This document shows, one piece after another, positions 1 through 5,846 of a stretch of DNA of 6,695 nt. Origin of the DNA: Xanthobacteraceae bacterium (GTDB taxonomy: Bacteria; Pseudomonadota; Alphaproteobacteria; Rhizobiales; Xanthobacteraceae); contig JASHVC010000378.1 in NCBI GenBank assembly GCA_030039655.1, positions 1-6,695 of the forward strand, written 5' to 3'. The translations under genes were made by a program, and so were the position numbers. The stretch's first letter is position 1. Each line of letters starts with the position of its first letter. The notes under the pieces were generated by a model, which was not told where the DNA came from, did not search any database, and saw only the letters and a list, made by a program, of their open reading frames with translations.

Positions 1-196
1 CAACATCATGCCGCCGTTCCTACCGGGCGGGCTCGACGATTTCGTCGATATGGTGATTCCGGAACTGCGCAGGCGCGGGCTGTTCCGCAGCGAATACGAG
101 GGGAAGACCTTGCGCGAGAATCTCGGCCTCAAGCGGCCGGAGAGCCGCCATGCGGCACCGCCGCGTCCGCGCGCCGCCTCGGGAGGGTCGTTGTGA
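1..196 (+). CDS. LLM-class flavin-dependent monooxygenase, NtaA/SnaA/DszA type (C-terminal end only)
   Basis: Only the last 64 residues are in the window; the gene starts upstream. The visible part opens with a N-I-M-P-P-F-L-P-G-G segment, then L-D-D-F-V-D-M-V-I-P-E-L, then R-R-R-G-L-F-R-S-E-Y-E-G and a T-L-R-E-N-L-G-L tail. This is the C-terminal signature I know from the NtaA/SnaA/DszA branch of the luciferase-like monooxygenases, which use FMNH2 and O2 supplied by a separate flavin reductase to oxidise substrates such as nitrilotriacetate, dibenzothiophene sulfone or other (hetero)cyclic compounds. The last 20 or so residues are Arg/Pro/Ala-rich and look like a disordered tail. The stop overlaps the GTG start of the dioxygenase gene by 4 bases (GTGA), so the two are almost certainly co-transcribed and translationally coupled. 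The family call is good; the substrate is unknown and the active site is outside the window. Confidence 0.8.
   Translation, partial: NIMPPFLPGGLDDFVDMVIPELRRRGLFRSEYEGKTLRENLGLKRPESRHAAPPRPRAASGGSL
181..186 (+). promoter_or_regulatory. Ribosome binding site for the VOC dioxygenase gene
   Basis: GGGAGG (within GGGAGGG) lies inside the 3' end of the preceding gene, a few bases before the GTG at 193. It supports GTG 193 as the true start and termination-reinitiation coupling across the GTGA overlap. Confidence 0.65.
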
Positions 197-1092
197 TCAA
201 TGTCATAAGGCTTGGGCACGCTACGCTGACAACGCCCGACATCGACCGGCAGATCGCCTACTACACTGAGGTGGTGGGCCTTGCGCTGGTCGAGCGCAGT
301 AAGGATCGCGCGTACCTCGCCTGCAAGCTTGGCCTGGAGGCCATTGCGCTCGAGCCCGGCAAAGGCAACGCGCTCTCACGCATCGCTTTTCAAGTCGCGC
401 CGGGCACCGATCTTGGCGACGTGTCCCGCGCACTCGCCAAAGACGGCGTGAAGTGCGAACGGCGTAAAGGCATCTCGCCCGGCGTCGCCGAAGCGGTAGT
501 GTTCACCGACCTCAAAGGCACGCAGGTCGAGATTTTCTCCGATTATGCTTTTGCCCGCGATGACGGCCGCACGGCCGGCATCATGCCGCTCAAGCTCGGC
601 CATGTGGCGTATCGGGTCGACGATGTGCAGAAGACCGTGAAATTCTACTGCGACGTGCTCGGCTTCCGCGTCTCCGACTGGCGCGACAATTCCTTCTCCT
701 TCCTGCGCTGCAACACCGACCACCACACGGTCAATTTCGTCTATGACGCCGAGCCGCAGCTCCACCACATCGCTTTTGAGGTCAAAGACTGGGCGGAAAT
801 CCAGCGCGCGGCAGAGACATTGGCGAAGCACGATATCCATCTGGTCTGGGGGCCCGGCCGGCACATCATCGGACACAATATCGCGATCTATCACCGCAAC
901 GCTGACAAGGTTCGCGTCGAGTTCTTCTGCGAGATGGACCAGATGCAGGATGAGAGTCTCGGCTACTTCGATCCACGGCCTTGGCATCAGGATCGGCCAC
1001 AGCGACCGAAAGTGTGGGGACCGGAAACGCTGCGCAACTATTGGGGCTATGGCTCCGAGCGAGTCATTCGCGGGTATCAGACCATCGAATAG
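193..1092 (+). CDS. VOC-family type I extradiol ring-cleavage dioxygenase (BphC/catechol 2,3-dioxygenase-like)
   Basis: This 299-aa protein has two vicinal-oxygen-chelate domains (about residues 5-120 and 133-250), the size and layout of two-domain type I extradiol dioxygenases such as 2,3-dihydroxybiphenyl 1,2-dioxygenase. Those enzymes use Fe(II) and O2 to cleave a catechol ring beside the two hydroxyls, in the cytoplasm. The C-terminal domain keeps the expected metal triad: H137 in LGHVAYRV, H192 in LHHIAFEV and E243 in VRVEFF. It also has a His pair at 177-178, H224 in a G-R-H motif and Y233, with the H-to-Y and Y-to-E spacings (9 and 10) that I recall for BphC (H241, Y250, E260). In the N-terminal domain the middle ligand is replaced (R63 in SRIAFQV), as expected for the structural, non-metal domain. 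The GTG start is set by the upstream GGGAGG and the overlap with the preceding monooxygenase gene. The enzymatic class is fairly secure, the substrate is not. A glyoxalase-like or bleomycin-resistance-like protein is the alternative but fits the residues less well. Confidence 0.85.
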   Translation: MINVIRLGHATLTTPDIDRQIAYYTEVVGLALVERSKDRAYLACKLGLEAIALEPGKGNALSRIAFQVAPGTDLGDVSRALAKDGVKCERRKGISPGVAEAVVFTDLKGTQVEIFSDYAFARDDGRTAGIMPLKLGHVAYRVDDVQKTVKFYCDVLGFRVSDWRDNSFSFLRCNTDHHTVNFVYDAEPQLHHIAFEVKDWAEIQRAAETLAKHDIHLVWGPGRHIIGHNIAIYHRNADKVRVEFFCEMDQMQDESLGYFDPRPWHQDRPQRPKVWGPETLRNYWGYGSERVIRGYQTIE

Positions 1093-1102
1093 GATGTAGA
1101 AT

Positions 1103-1189
1103 GTAGCCTGCATAAGCGAAGCGAAATGCAGGGAACGATAGCGCGGTTCGCGCGCTGACCCCGGATTTCGCTGCGCTCATCCGGTCTAC
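1103..1189 (+). repeat. Imperfect inverted repeat, Bradyrhizobium-like intergenic element
   Basis: Two 31-base arms (1103-1133 and 1159-1189) are reverse complements at about 24 of 31 positions; both arms share GTAG at the outer end and AGCGAAAT/ATTTCGCT inside. The 25-base loop contains a further short GC palindrome (GCGCGGTTCGCGCGC). The outer sequence, with its GAGCGCAGCGAAATCCGGG-like core, resembles a very common intergenic element I recall from Bradyrhizobium and relatives; that link is from memory. It sits between the dioxygenase and the second monooxygenase and would form a long hairpin in the transcript. It has no T-tract and so is not an obvious intrinsic terminator, but it could affect mRNA stability or polarity between the two genes. 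Confidence 0.75.
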
Positions 1190-1202
1190 GGCAATAACGG
1201 CT

Positions 1203-1210
1203 AAGGAGGA
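1203..1210 (+). promoter_or_regulatory. Strong ribosome binding site
   Basis: AAGGAGGA is a near-perfect Shine-Dalgarno sequence 5 bases before the GTG at 1216. It fixes the start of the second monooxygenase and suggests strong translation independent of the upstream gene. Confidence 0.85.
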
Positions 1211-1215
1211 AAATC

Positions 1216-2451
1216 GTGAAAGTCTGCATGTTCCACCTGATGCCGTATCGCGATTTGCCTGACGATTTCCAGCAGCGTTACAAATCGGCATTTATCGACC
1301 CGCTGTGGTTTGACGTGGCCGATTCCGAAAAGGTCGGCCAGTATTACAACGCCACCCTCGATGAACTGCTCCATGCGGCGAAAGCCGGATTCCACGGCCT
1401 GTGCACCAATCAGCATCACCAGAATGTCTACGGCTTCATGGCCAATCCGAGCCTGATGGGTTCGGTTCTGGCCAAGGGGACCAACGGGCAGAACATCGCC
1501 GTCATTCAGCTTGGCTCGACACTGCCGTCCACGTCGCCACCCACCCGCATCGCTGAAGAGTACGCGATGCTCGATTGCATCAGCGGCGGGCGGCTCATCG
1601 CCGGCTTTCCCACGGGGCTACCCACGGACGCCACGATCTCCAACGCCGTCGTGCCGGTCGATCAACGCGAGCGCTTCCGCGAGGCATTGGAGCTGGTCAC
1701 CAAGGCGTGGTCGGCGCGGGAAATCTTCGCCTGGAACGGCAAGCACTTTCAGCTCGGAATGGTGAACCTGTGGCCGCGGCCGATCCAACAGCCGCATCCG
1801 CCCATCTGGATTCCGGGCTCGGGCATTTCCTCGACGGCCGAATATGTGGTCGGACTCGATCACTGCTTCTGCCATCTCAGCTACTACGGCGCCAAAAATG
1901 CCACGGCGGTGACCGACCGCTATTGGGAACTTGCCGCGAGCAAGGGCCGTGACGACAATCCCCATCGGCTCAGCTTCCTGCAGCTTATCGGTGTCGCCGA
2001 CAGCGATGCAGAAGCCGAGGACATCTACGGTCCGCACGCCGAATATTTCTTTCACAAGCTACTCTACACCCCGCAGTACTATCAGCAGATTCCAGGTTGC
2101 CTCGAATATCCAGCGCTGGTGCAAGCGCTGCGGCACAATCCCCGCGCTGAAGTCAAGCTTAGCGAGCTCAAGGCCAAAGATTTGTACGAGCGTGGCTTCG
2201 TCATGGTGGGTAGTGCCAAAACCGTGCGCGAGCAGCTTATGGAGTATATGAAGCGCCTCCGTGTCGGCCATCTCCTGACGCTGCTGCATTTCGGCTCGAT
2301 GCCGACCGAACTGTGCAAGCGGAATATCGATCTGTTCGGGCGTGAGGTGCTGCCGCATCTCGCTCCGCTGTGGGATGACGAATACGAGGACCGCTGGTGG
2401 CCGCAACGGCTGCGCGCCAAGCGGCCGGCCCCGGCCATGGCCGTCGCCTGA
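1216..2451 (+). CDS. LLM-class flavin-dependent oxidoreductase (bacterial luciferase-like)
   Basis: This complete 411-aa protein belongs to the luciferase-like monooxygenase family (TIM-barrel, FMN/F420-dependent). Family landmarks are T-N-Q-H-H at 64-68 near the flavin pocket; R-I-A-E-E-Y-A-M-L-D then I-S-G-G-R at 111-126, leading to the glycine-containing G-F-P-T-G loop; R-P-I-Q-Q-P-H-P-P-I-W-I-P-G-S-G at 188-203; and V-G-S-A-K-T-V-R-E-Q-L at 331-341, the usual late 'G-(S/T)-P-x-x-V' region. It is longer than many family members (about 330-380 aa), with a tryptophan-rich, basic C-terminus. Such enzymes insert one oxygen atom using reduced flavin delivered by a partner reductase; no reductase is in this window. 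It differs clearly from the partial NtaA/DszA-type protein at the left edge, so the cluster carries two distinct flavin monooxygenases. The GTG start is chosen from the strong AAGGAGGA. The gene is followed by the hydrolase after 18 bases, implying one operon. Substrate unknown; a non-oxygenating LLM reductase cannot be excluded. Confidence 0.87.
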   Translation: MKVCMFHLMPYRDLPDDFQQRYKSAFIDPLWFDVADSEKVGQYYNATLDELLHAAKAGFHGLCTNQHHQNVYGFMANPSLMGSVLAKGTNGQNIAVIQLGSTLPSTSPPTRIAEEYAMLDCISGGRLIAGFPTGLPTDATISNAVVPVDQRERFREALELVTKAWSAREIFAWNGKHFQLGMVNLWPRPIQQPHPPIWIPGSGISSTAEYVVGLDHCFCHLSYYGAKNATAVTDRYWELAASKGRDDNPHRLSFLQLIGVADSDAEAEDIYGPHAEYFFHKLLYTPQYYQQIPGCLEYPALVQALRHNPRAEVKLSELKAKDLYERGFVMVGSAKTVREQLMEYMKRLRVGHLLTLLHFGSMPTELCKRNIDLFGREVLPHLAPLWDDEYEDRWWPQRLRAKRPAPAMAVA

Positions 2452-2458
2452 GAACGGC

Positions 2459-2462
2459 GGAG
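2459..2462 (+). promoter_or_regulatory. Ribosome binding site for the alpha/beta hydrolase gene
   Basis: GGAG lies 7 bases before the ATG at 2470, inside the 18-base gap after the monooxygenase stop. It is weaker than the site at 1203 but supports the chosen start. Confidence 0.55.
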
Positions 2463-2469
2463 CTGCATC

Positions 2470-3273
2470 ATGGCGGGGCCCGAGTTGCGCCGAATCCGGT
2501 TGTGGCAAGACCGGATCGAAACCGAAGTTGAGATCGCGGGCAGGGGACCTGCGCTTGTCTACCTGCACGGCCCGTGGGGGCTCAATCCCGACCGCGCCTT
2601 CGTCGCCCGTCTTGCGGGTACTCACACCGTCTATGCACCGCGGCACCCCGGCACTACGCCCGGCGATCCGAACGGCGTTCACGCGTTCAACGATTGGCTC
2701 GACCTCCTCGTGTATTACGGCGAGTTGCTTGATCGTTTGCAGCTCCACGGGCCGACGACTTTCGTCGGCCATTCGTTCGGCGGTCTGGTCGCGGCGGAAT
2801 TGGCGGCTATGTCGCCGACGTCGGTCGGCAAACTGGCACTGATCGATCCGGTCGGGCTTTGGCGCGATGACCTTCCGGTCAAGAACTGGATGGTGCTCAG
2901 CGATATCGAGCGCCGGCCCTCGCTCTTCGCCGACCCAAAGGGGGAGGCCGCGCAACAGTTCTTTGCTACTCCGAGCGATCCGGGCGAACGCGTCGACGTG
3001 CTGGCGCAATTCGTCTGGTCGCAGGCTTGCACGGGCAAGTTTGTTTGGCCGGTGCCGGACCGAGGACTCAAGCATCGCATCCATCGTATCGCCGCGCCGA
3101 CCCTGATCGTCTGGGGCGACAGCGATCGCATCATCGCTCCGGATTACGCCAAGGAATTCGCCAAGCGGATTGCGGGGGCGCGGGTGCAAATGATCGCCAA
3201 GGCAGGTCACTTGCCGCAGCTTGAGCAGCCCGAAGCGGTCGCCAAGGCGCTATTGGGCTTTCTTGCCGGATAG
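2470..3273 (+). CDS. Alpha/beta hydrolase, meta-cleavage-product-hydrolase-like
   Basis: This 267-aa cytoplasmic protein has the full alpha/beta-hydrolase fold layout. The oxyanion motif H-G is at 33-34 (VYLHGPWG), the nucleophile elbow G-H-S-F-G-G at 100-105 gives S102, the acid is probably D219 in W-G-D-S-D-R-I-I-A-P, and H247 in G-H-L-P-Q-L-E completes the triad. Size and motifs match hydrolases of the BphD/MhpC kind, which cut the C-C bond of the ring-opened product made by extradiol dioxygenases, and also match many esterases. The extradiol dioxygenase upstream in the same apparent operon favours a C-C (meta-cleavage product) or ester/lactone hydrolase role in the same pathway; this is inference from context. 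The ATG start is 18 bases after the preceding stop with GGAG upstream. There is no signal peptide. Nothing is missing or truncated. The general fold is certain; the exact reaction is not. Confidence 0.87.
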   Translation: MAGPELRRIRLWQDRIETEVEIAGRGPALVYLHGPWGLNPDRAFVARLAGTHTVYAPRHPGTTPGDPNGVHAFNDWLDLLVYYGELLDRLQLHGPTTFVGHSFGGLVAAELAAMSPTSVGKLALIDPVGLWRDDLPVKNWMVLSDIERRPSLFADPKGEAAQQFFATPSDPGERVDVLAQFVWSQACTGKFVWPVPDRGLKHRIHRIAAPTLIVWGDSDRIIAPDYAKEFAKRIAGARVQMIAKAGHLPQLEQPEAVAKALLGFLAG

Positions 3274-3354
3274 CGCAGCCGCTCGGGTCCGTTCAAATAC
3301 ACGATGTCGTGAGCGCGCCGCGCAGCCCCTCCAAGGCAATTGTGATTGGCGCGG

Positions 3355-3383
3355 CATTCCGGGAATGGCCTAAAAGTCCATTC
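3355..3383. promoter_or_regulatory. Palindromic CATTC/GAATG site upstream of msrA (possible operator)
   Basis: CATTCC-G-GGAATG (3355-3367) is a perfect 6-base inverted repeat around one base. A third copy of the half-site, CCATTC, follows at 3378-3383 and pairs equally with GAATGG at 3363-3368. The cluster lies about 50-75 bases before the msrA start, where a promoter or operator would be expected. I do not recognise a specific regulator, and no convincing -35/-10 pair was found, so function is a guess. Confidence 0.3.
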
Positions 3384-3420
3384 TATCGGGGCCGAACCAC
3401 GTCGGACGGCGCGGATATAT

Positions 3421-3425
3421 GGAGG
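3421..3425 (+). promoter_or_regulatory. Ribosome binding site fixing the msrA start
   Basis: GGAGG lies 6 bases before ATG 3432. It favours this start over an in-frame GTG at 3309, which would add 41 residues ahead of the signal peptide. Confidence 0.75.
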
Positions 3426-3431
3426 CACCAA

Positions 3432-4175
3432 ATGGCCAGCAGAATCTCATCGGGCTTGCGCACATCGCTTTACGCGGCCTTCGGAGCGATCGTTCTTGCG
3501 GCCATCTTTGCTCTTGTGAAGACGCCGCTGAGCCAAGCGGCCGAGCCCGCCGTGACTATACCGGCGCCCGTGCTCGATATGCCTGCGTCTCCTAACAGCG
3601 GGCCGCTGACCATCGTTTTGGCCGGCGGGTGCTTCTGGGGCGTCCAAGGGGTGTTTGAGCACACCAAGGGTGTCACTCAGGCGGTGTCAGGATATTCCGG
3701 CGGCAAGAAAGAGACTGCGCATTATGAGATGGTCGGCACCGAACAGACCGGCCACGCCGAGTCGGTGCAGATCACATACGATCCGCAGCAGATCTCCTTC
3801 GGAAAGATTTTGCAGATTTATTTTTCGGTGGCGCACAATCCGACCGAACTCAACTATCAGGGCCCCGACAGCGGCCCGTCCTATCGCTCGGCGATTTTCT
3901 ACGCTAACGATGAACAGAAGCGCGTCGCCTTGGCCTATATTGCACAGCTCGACAAGGCGCACGTTTTCCCCGCGGCAATCGTGACCAAGCTTGAAGCTCT
4001 CACCGGCTTCTACCCAGCCGAGACCTATCACCAGGACTTTTTGGTCCTGCACCCGACTTACCCGTACATCGTGTTCAACGATCTGCCGAAGGTCGAGAAT
4101 CTGAAGCGCTTGTTCCCGGATTATTACCGTGAGGCGCCGGCGACCGTGCTGGCGTCGAGCAGAGCTACTCAGTAA
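3432..4175 (+). CDS. msrA: Exported peptide-methionine (S)-S-oxide reductase MsrA
   Basis: MsrA reduces methionine-S-sulfoxide in oxidised proteins back to methionine. The catalytic motif G-G-C-F-W-G is at residues 65-70 with C67 as the nucleophile. Further family landmarks are G-Y-S-G-G (87-91), H-Y-E-M-V (98-102), G-H-A-E-S-V (108-112, containing the conserved Glu), Y-R-S-A-I-F (151-156) and F-Y-P-A-E-x-Y-H-Q-D (193-202). The first 36 residues hold a short basic segment and a hydrophobic stretch (about 13-29) followed by S-Q-A-A-E, which looks like a Sec signal peptide or an N-terminal anchor. The enzyme therefore probably acts in the periplasm or at the outer face of the inner membrane. 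From this start the protein is 247 aa, longer than a cytosolic MsrA because of the leader. C67 is the only cysteine, so no resolving cysteine is present and regeneration must use an external thiol or thioredoxin-like partner. No msrB lies beside it. It has its own 158-base upstream gap and is probably a separate transcription unit from the catabolic genes. Confidence 0.93.
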   Translation: MASRISSGLRTSLYAAFGAIVLAAIFALVKTPLSQAAEPAVTIPAPVLDMPASPNSGPLTIVLAGGCFWGVQGVFEHTKGVTQAVSGYSGGKKETAHYEMVGTEQTGHAESVQITYDPQQISFGKILQIYFSVAHNPTELNYQGPDSGPSYRSAIFYANDEQKRVALAYIAQLDKAHVFPAAIVTKLEALTGFYPAETYHQDFLVLHPTYPYIVFNDLPKVENLKRLFPDYYREAPATVLASSRATQ

Positions 4176-4214
4176 AACCACGAACTTTTTTAGTTGCCAC
4201 AATTTGTAGAACGC

Positions 4215-4242
4215 GCGCGGCGCGGACATTTGTGCGCCGCGC
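4215..4242. terminator. GC-rich hairpin after msrA (possible terminator)
   Basis: GCGCGGCGC (4215-4223) and GCGCCGCGC (4234-4242) are perfect 9-base complements around a 10-base loop, 39 bases past the msrA stop. There is no T-tract after either side, so it is at best a non-canonical terminator or 3' stabilising hairpin. Confidence 0.45.
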
Positions 4243-4260
4243 AAACGCGACTCCGCGTGA

Positions 4261-4283
4261 CACAGCGCGCTATCGACGCTGTG
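4261..4283. repeat. Perfect inverted repeat in the transporter upstream region
   Basis: CACAGCG (4261-4267) and CGCTGTG (4277-4283) form 7-base perfect arms around a 9-base spacer. It could be an operator dyad or an RNA hairpin; nothing further identifies it. Confidence 0.4.
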
Positions 4284-4437
4284 CTGTGCTGCACCGCATC
4301 TAAAATGGAACTCGCAGCAACAGTGTGACAGGTTGCGACCTACGATCTATAGCCAGCGCTGTCGCCCAGGCGTATCGTTATTTGGTGGGGACGGACCGTT
4401 CAGAAGTCCGCTCTGTGTGGGTTGAGGAAACGTCAGT

Positions 4438-4442
4438 GGAGG
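4438..4442 (+). promoter_or_regulatory. Ribosome binding site fixing the MFS start
   Basis: GGAGG lies 6 bases before ATG 4449. It supports this start over an in-frame TTG at 4422, which would add nine residues and has no comparable site. Confidence 0.75.
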
Positions 4443-4448
4443 TACGCC

Positions 4449-5786
4449 ATGGCTATGGCAACGGCGACTTTTGGGGCACTGCCCGAGGCGGAACATAGCG
4501 CGCAACTGCGAAAGGCAGTGATTGCATCGACCGTCGGCACGGCAATCGAGTGGTACGATTTCTTTCTCTACGGCACCGCGGCTGGTCTGGTCTTCGGCAA
4601 ACTTTTCTTTCCTAACCAGGATCCGCTATCGGCAACGCTGCTTTCGTTCGGAACCTATTTCGTCGGCTTCGCGGCGCGGCCGGTCGGCGCCGCGATCTTC
4701 GGCCACTACGGCGATCGTATCGGCCGCAAGGCGACGCTGATCGCCACGCTCATGTTCATGGGCCTGGCGACGTTCTTCGTCGCTTTTGTGCCGACCTACA
4801 CGTCGATCGGCATCTGGGGTGCGATCATTCTCACCGTCCTGCGGGCTCTGCAAGGCATCGGGGTCGGTGGCGAGTGGGGCGGCTCGGTGCTGCTGGCAAT
4901 GGAGTGGTCCCGTACCCGCGGGCAGCGCGGACTGGTGGCCTCATGGCCGCAATTCGGCGTTCCCTGCGGCTTGCTGCTGTCGACGCTGGCCGTCGCGGTA
5001 TTCAGTGCGTGGCTAACCGGCGATCAGTTCACGGAGTGGGGCTGGCGTATTCCGTTCGCACTCTCGATCGTGCTGGTCGGCATCGGTTTATGGATCCGGC
5101 TTGGCATTCTCGAAACGCCGGTGTTCCAGCAGCTCGTCGACACCAACAAGATCGAGAAGGCGCCGACTGTCGAGGTCATCAAGAAGCAGCCCAAGGAGAT
5201 CATCCTCTCGGCGCTGCTGCGGATGTCCGAGCAGGCTCCCTTCTACATCTTCACAGCGTTCGTCTTTTCCTACGCTGTCGGCACGCTGAAGATGGACCGC
5301 ACCTTCATCCTGACTGCGGTGGTGGTTGCGGCCTGCGTATCGTTCTTCACGATCCCGATCGCTGGTCACCTGTCGGACAAGATCGGCCGCAAGAAGATGT
5401 ACCTGATCGGCGTCATTACGATGGGCATCTACGGCTTCATCTATTTCGGCTTGATCGACTCGTTGGCGCCGGCGGCGGTCTTTATCGCTATCGTCTTGTC
5501 GCTGATCCCGCATGACCTGCAGTACGGGCCGCAGGCAGCGCTCATCGCGGAGTCGTTTACGCCGCGGCTGCGCTACAGCGGCGCATCTCTGGGCTATCAG
5601 CTGGCGTCGATCATTGCCGGTGGCCCGGCGCCGATCATCGCCACCTGGTTGTTCGCCACTTACAAGACCGGCTATGCGGTCGCGATCTACATTGCCGCCT
5701 GCGCCGTTATCAGCCTGATATCGGCGGCGTTGATGCCCGACTACACCGGCAAGGATATTTCGGACACCGCGTACAGCGATGACTAA
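4449..5786 (+). CDS. MFS transporter, metabolite:H+ symporter (MHS) family
   Basis: This 445-aa inner-membrane protein has about 12 hydrophobic segments. MHS-type landmarks (as in ShiA, KgtP, ProP) are G-T-A-I-E-W-Y-D-F-F-L-Y-G at 30-42 in TM1, A-A-R-P-V-G then G-H-Y-G-D-R-I-G-R-K (85-94, MFS motif A), L-Q-G-I-G-V-G-G-E-W-G-G at 134-145, and a second motif-A copy H-L-S-D-K-I-G-R-K-K at 307-316 in the second half. Acidic/basic loop residues around 223-250 separate the two six-helix halves. The family imports organic acids, osmolytes or aromatic acids with protons; the substrate here is unknown. Uptake of an aromatic or organic acid handled by the cluster at the left is possible, but the gene is separated from it by msrA and two intergenic gaps. 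The protein is complete, with an ordinary length for the family, and ends before a hairpin shared with the convergent ABC gene. Confidence 0.92.
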   Translation: MAMATATFGALPEAEHSAQLRKAVIASTVGTAIEWYDFFLYGTAAGLVFGKLFFPNQDPLSATLLSFGTYFVGFAARPVGAAIFGHYGDRIGRKATLIATLMFMGLATFFVAFVPTYTSIGIWGAIILTVLRALQGIGVGGEWGGSVLLAMEWSRTRGQRGLVASWPQFGVPCGLLLSTLAVAVFSAWLTGDQFTEWGWRIPFALSIVLVGIGLWIRLGILETPVFQQLVDTNKIEKAPTVEVIKKQPKEIILSALLRMSEQAPFYIFTAFVFSYAVGTLKMDRTFILTAVVVAACVSFFTIPIAGHLSDKIGRKKMYLIGVITMGIYGFIYFGLIDSLAPAAVFIAIVLSLIPHDLQYGPQAALIAESFTPRLRYSGASLGYQLASIIAGGPAPIIATWLFATYKTGYAVAIYIAACAVISLISAALMPDYTGKDISDTAYSDD

Positions 5787-5806
5787 CGGAGCTTCAGAGG
5801 CGTCGT

Positions 5807-5846
5807 TCCGGGGCCGGGCCGACAGGGCTCGCGCCCCGGAGCTTTC
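5807..5846 (+). terminator. Rho-independent-like terminator after the MFS gene
   Basis: TCCGGGGC (5807-5814) and GCCCCGGA (5833-5840) are perfect 8-base complements around an 18-base loop, followed on the + strand by the T-rich GCTTTCTT. It lies in the 60-base gap between two convergent genes. The T-tail favours termination of the MFS transcript; the opposite strand has no good T-tract, though the stem could still slow polymerase from the ABC gene. Confidence 0.65.

Larger units (their letters stand above)
4176..4448. other. 273-base intergenic region between msrA and the MFS gene
   Basis: No convincing open reading frame is seen on either strand. The region contains an AACT-T-tract-AGTT patch (about 4183-4194), two perfect inverted repeats (listed separately) and a weaker 5-base pair, CGGAC/GTCCG, at 4392-4396 and 4406-4410. 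The promoter of the transporter must lie here or upstream, but I could not pick a reliable -35/-10 pair. Confidence 0.6.

Noticed and set aside
376..1113. Long open frame on the - strand opposite the dioxygenase gene (245 aa)
   Set aside because: It is fully antisense to a gene with clear family motifs, has no recognisable domain, and is expected from high GC codon bias.
1103..1189. Inverted repeat as an intrinsic terminator
   Set aside because: No T-tract follows either arm and the next gene lies only 26 bases away with a strong ribosome site.
2059..3210. 383-aa open frame on the - strand spanning the end of the monooxygenase and the hydrolase
   Set aside because: It overlaps two well-supported genes, is Arg/His/Pro-rich with no recognised motif, and looks like a shadow frame.
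3309..3431. 41-residue N-terminal extension of MsrA from a GTG
   Set aside because: The good ribosome site GGAGG sits before ATG 3432, and the extension would put a long polar stretch ahead of the signal peptide.
4333..4353. TTGCGA and TATAGC as a sigma-70 promoter for the transporter
   Set aside because: The spacing is only about 9 bases, too short for a -35/-10 pair.
4422..4448. Nine-residue extension of the MFS protein from a TTG
   Set aside because: GGAGG at 4438 is well placed for ATG 4449, and the TTG lacks a comparable site.
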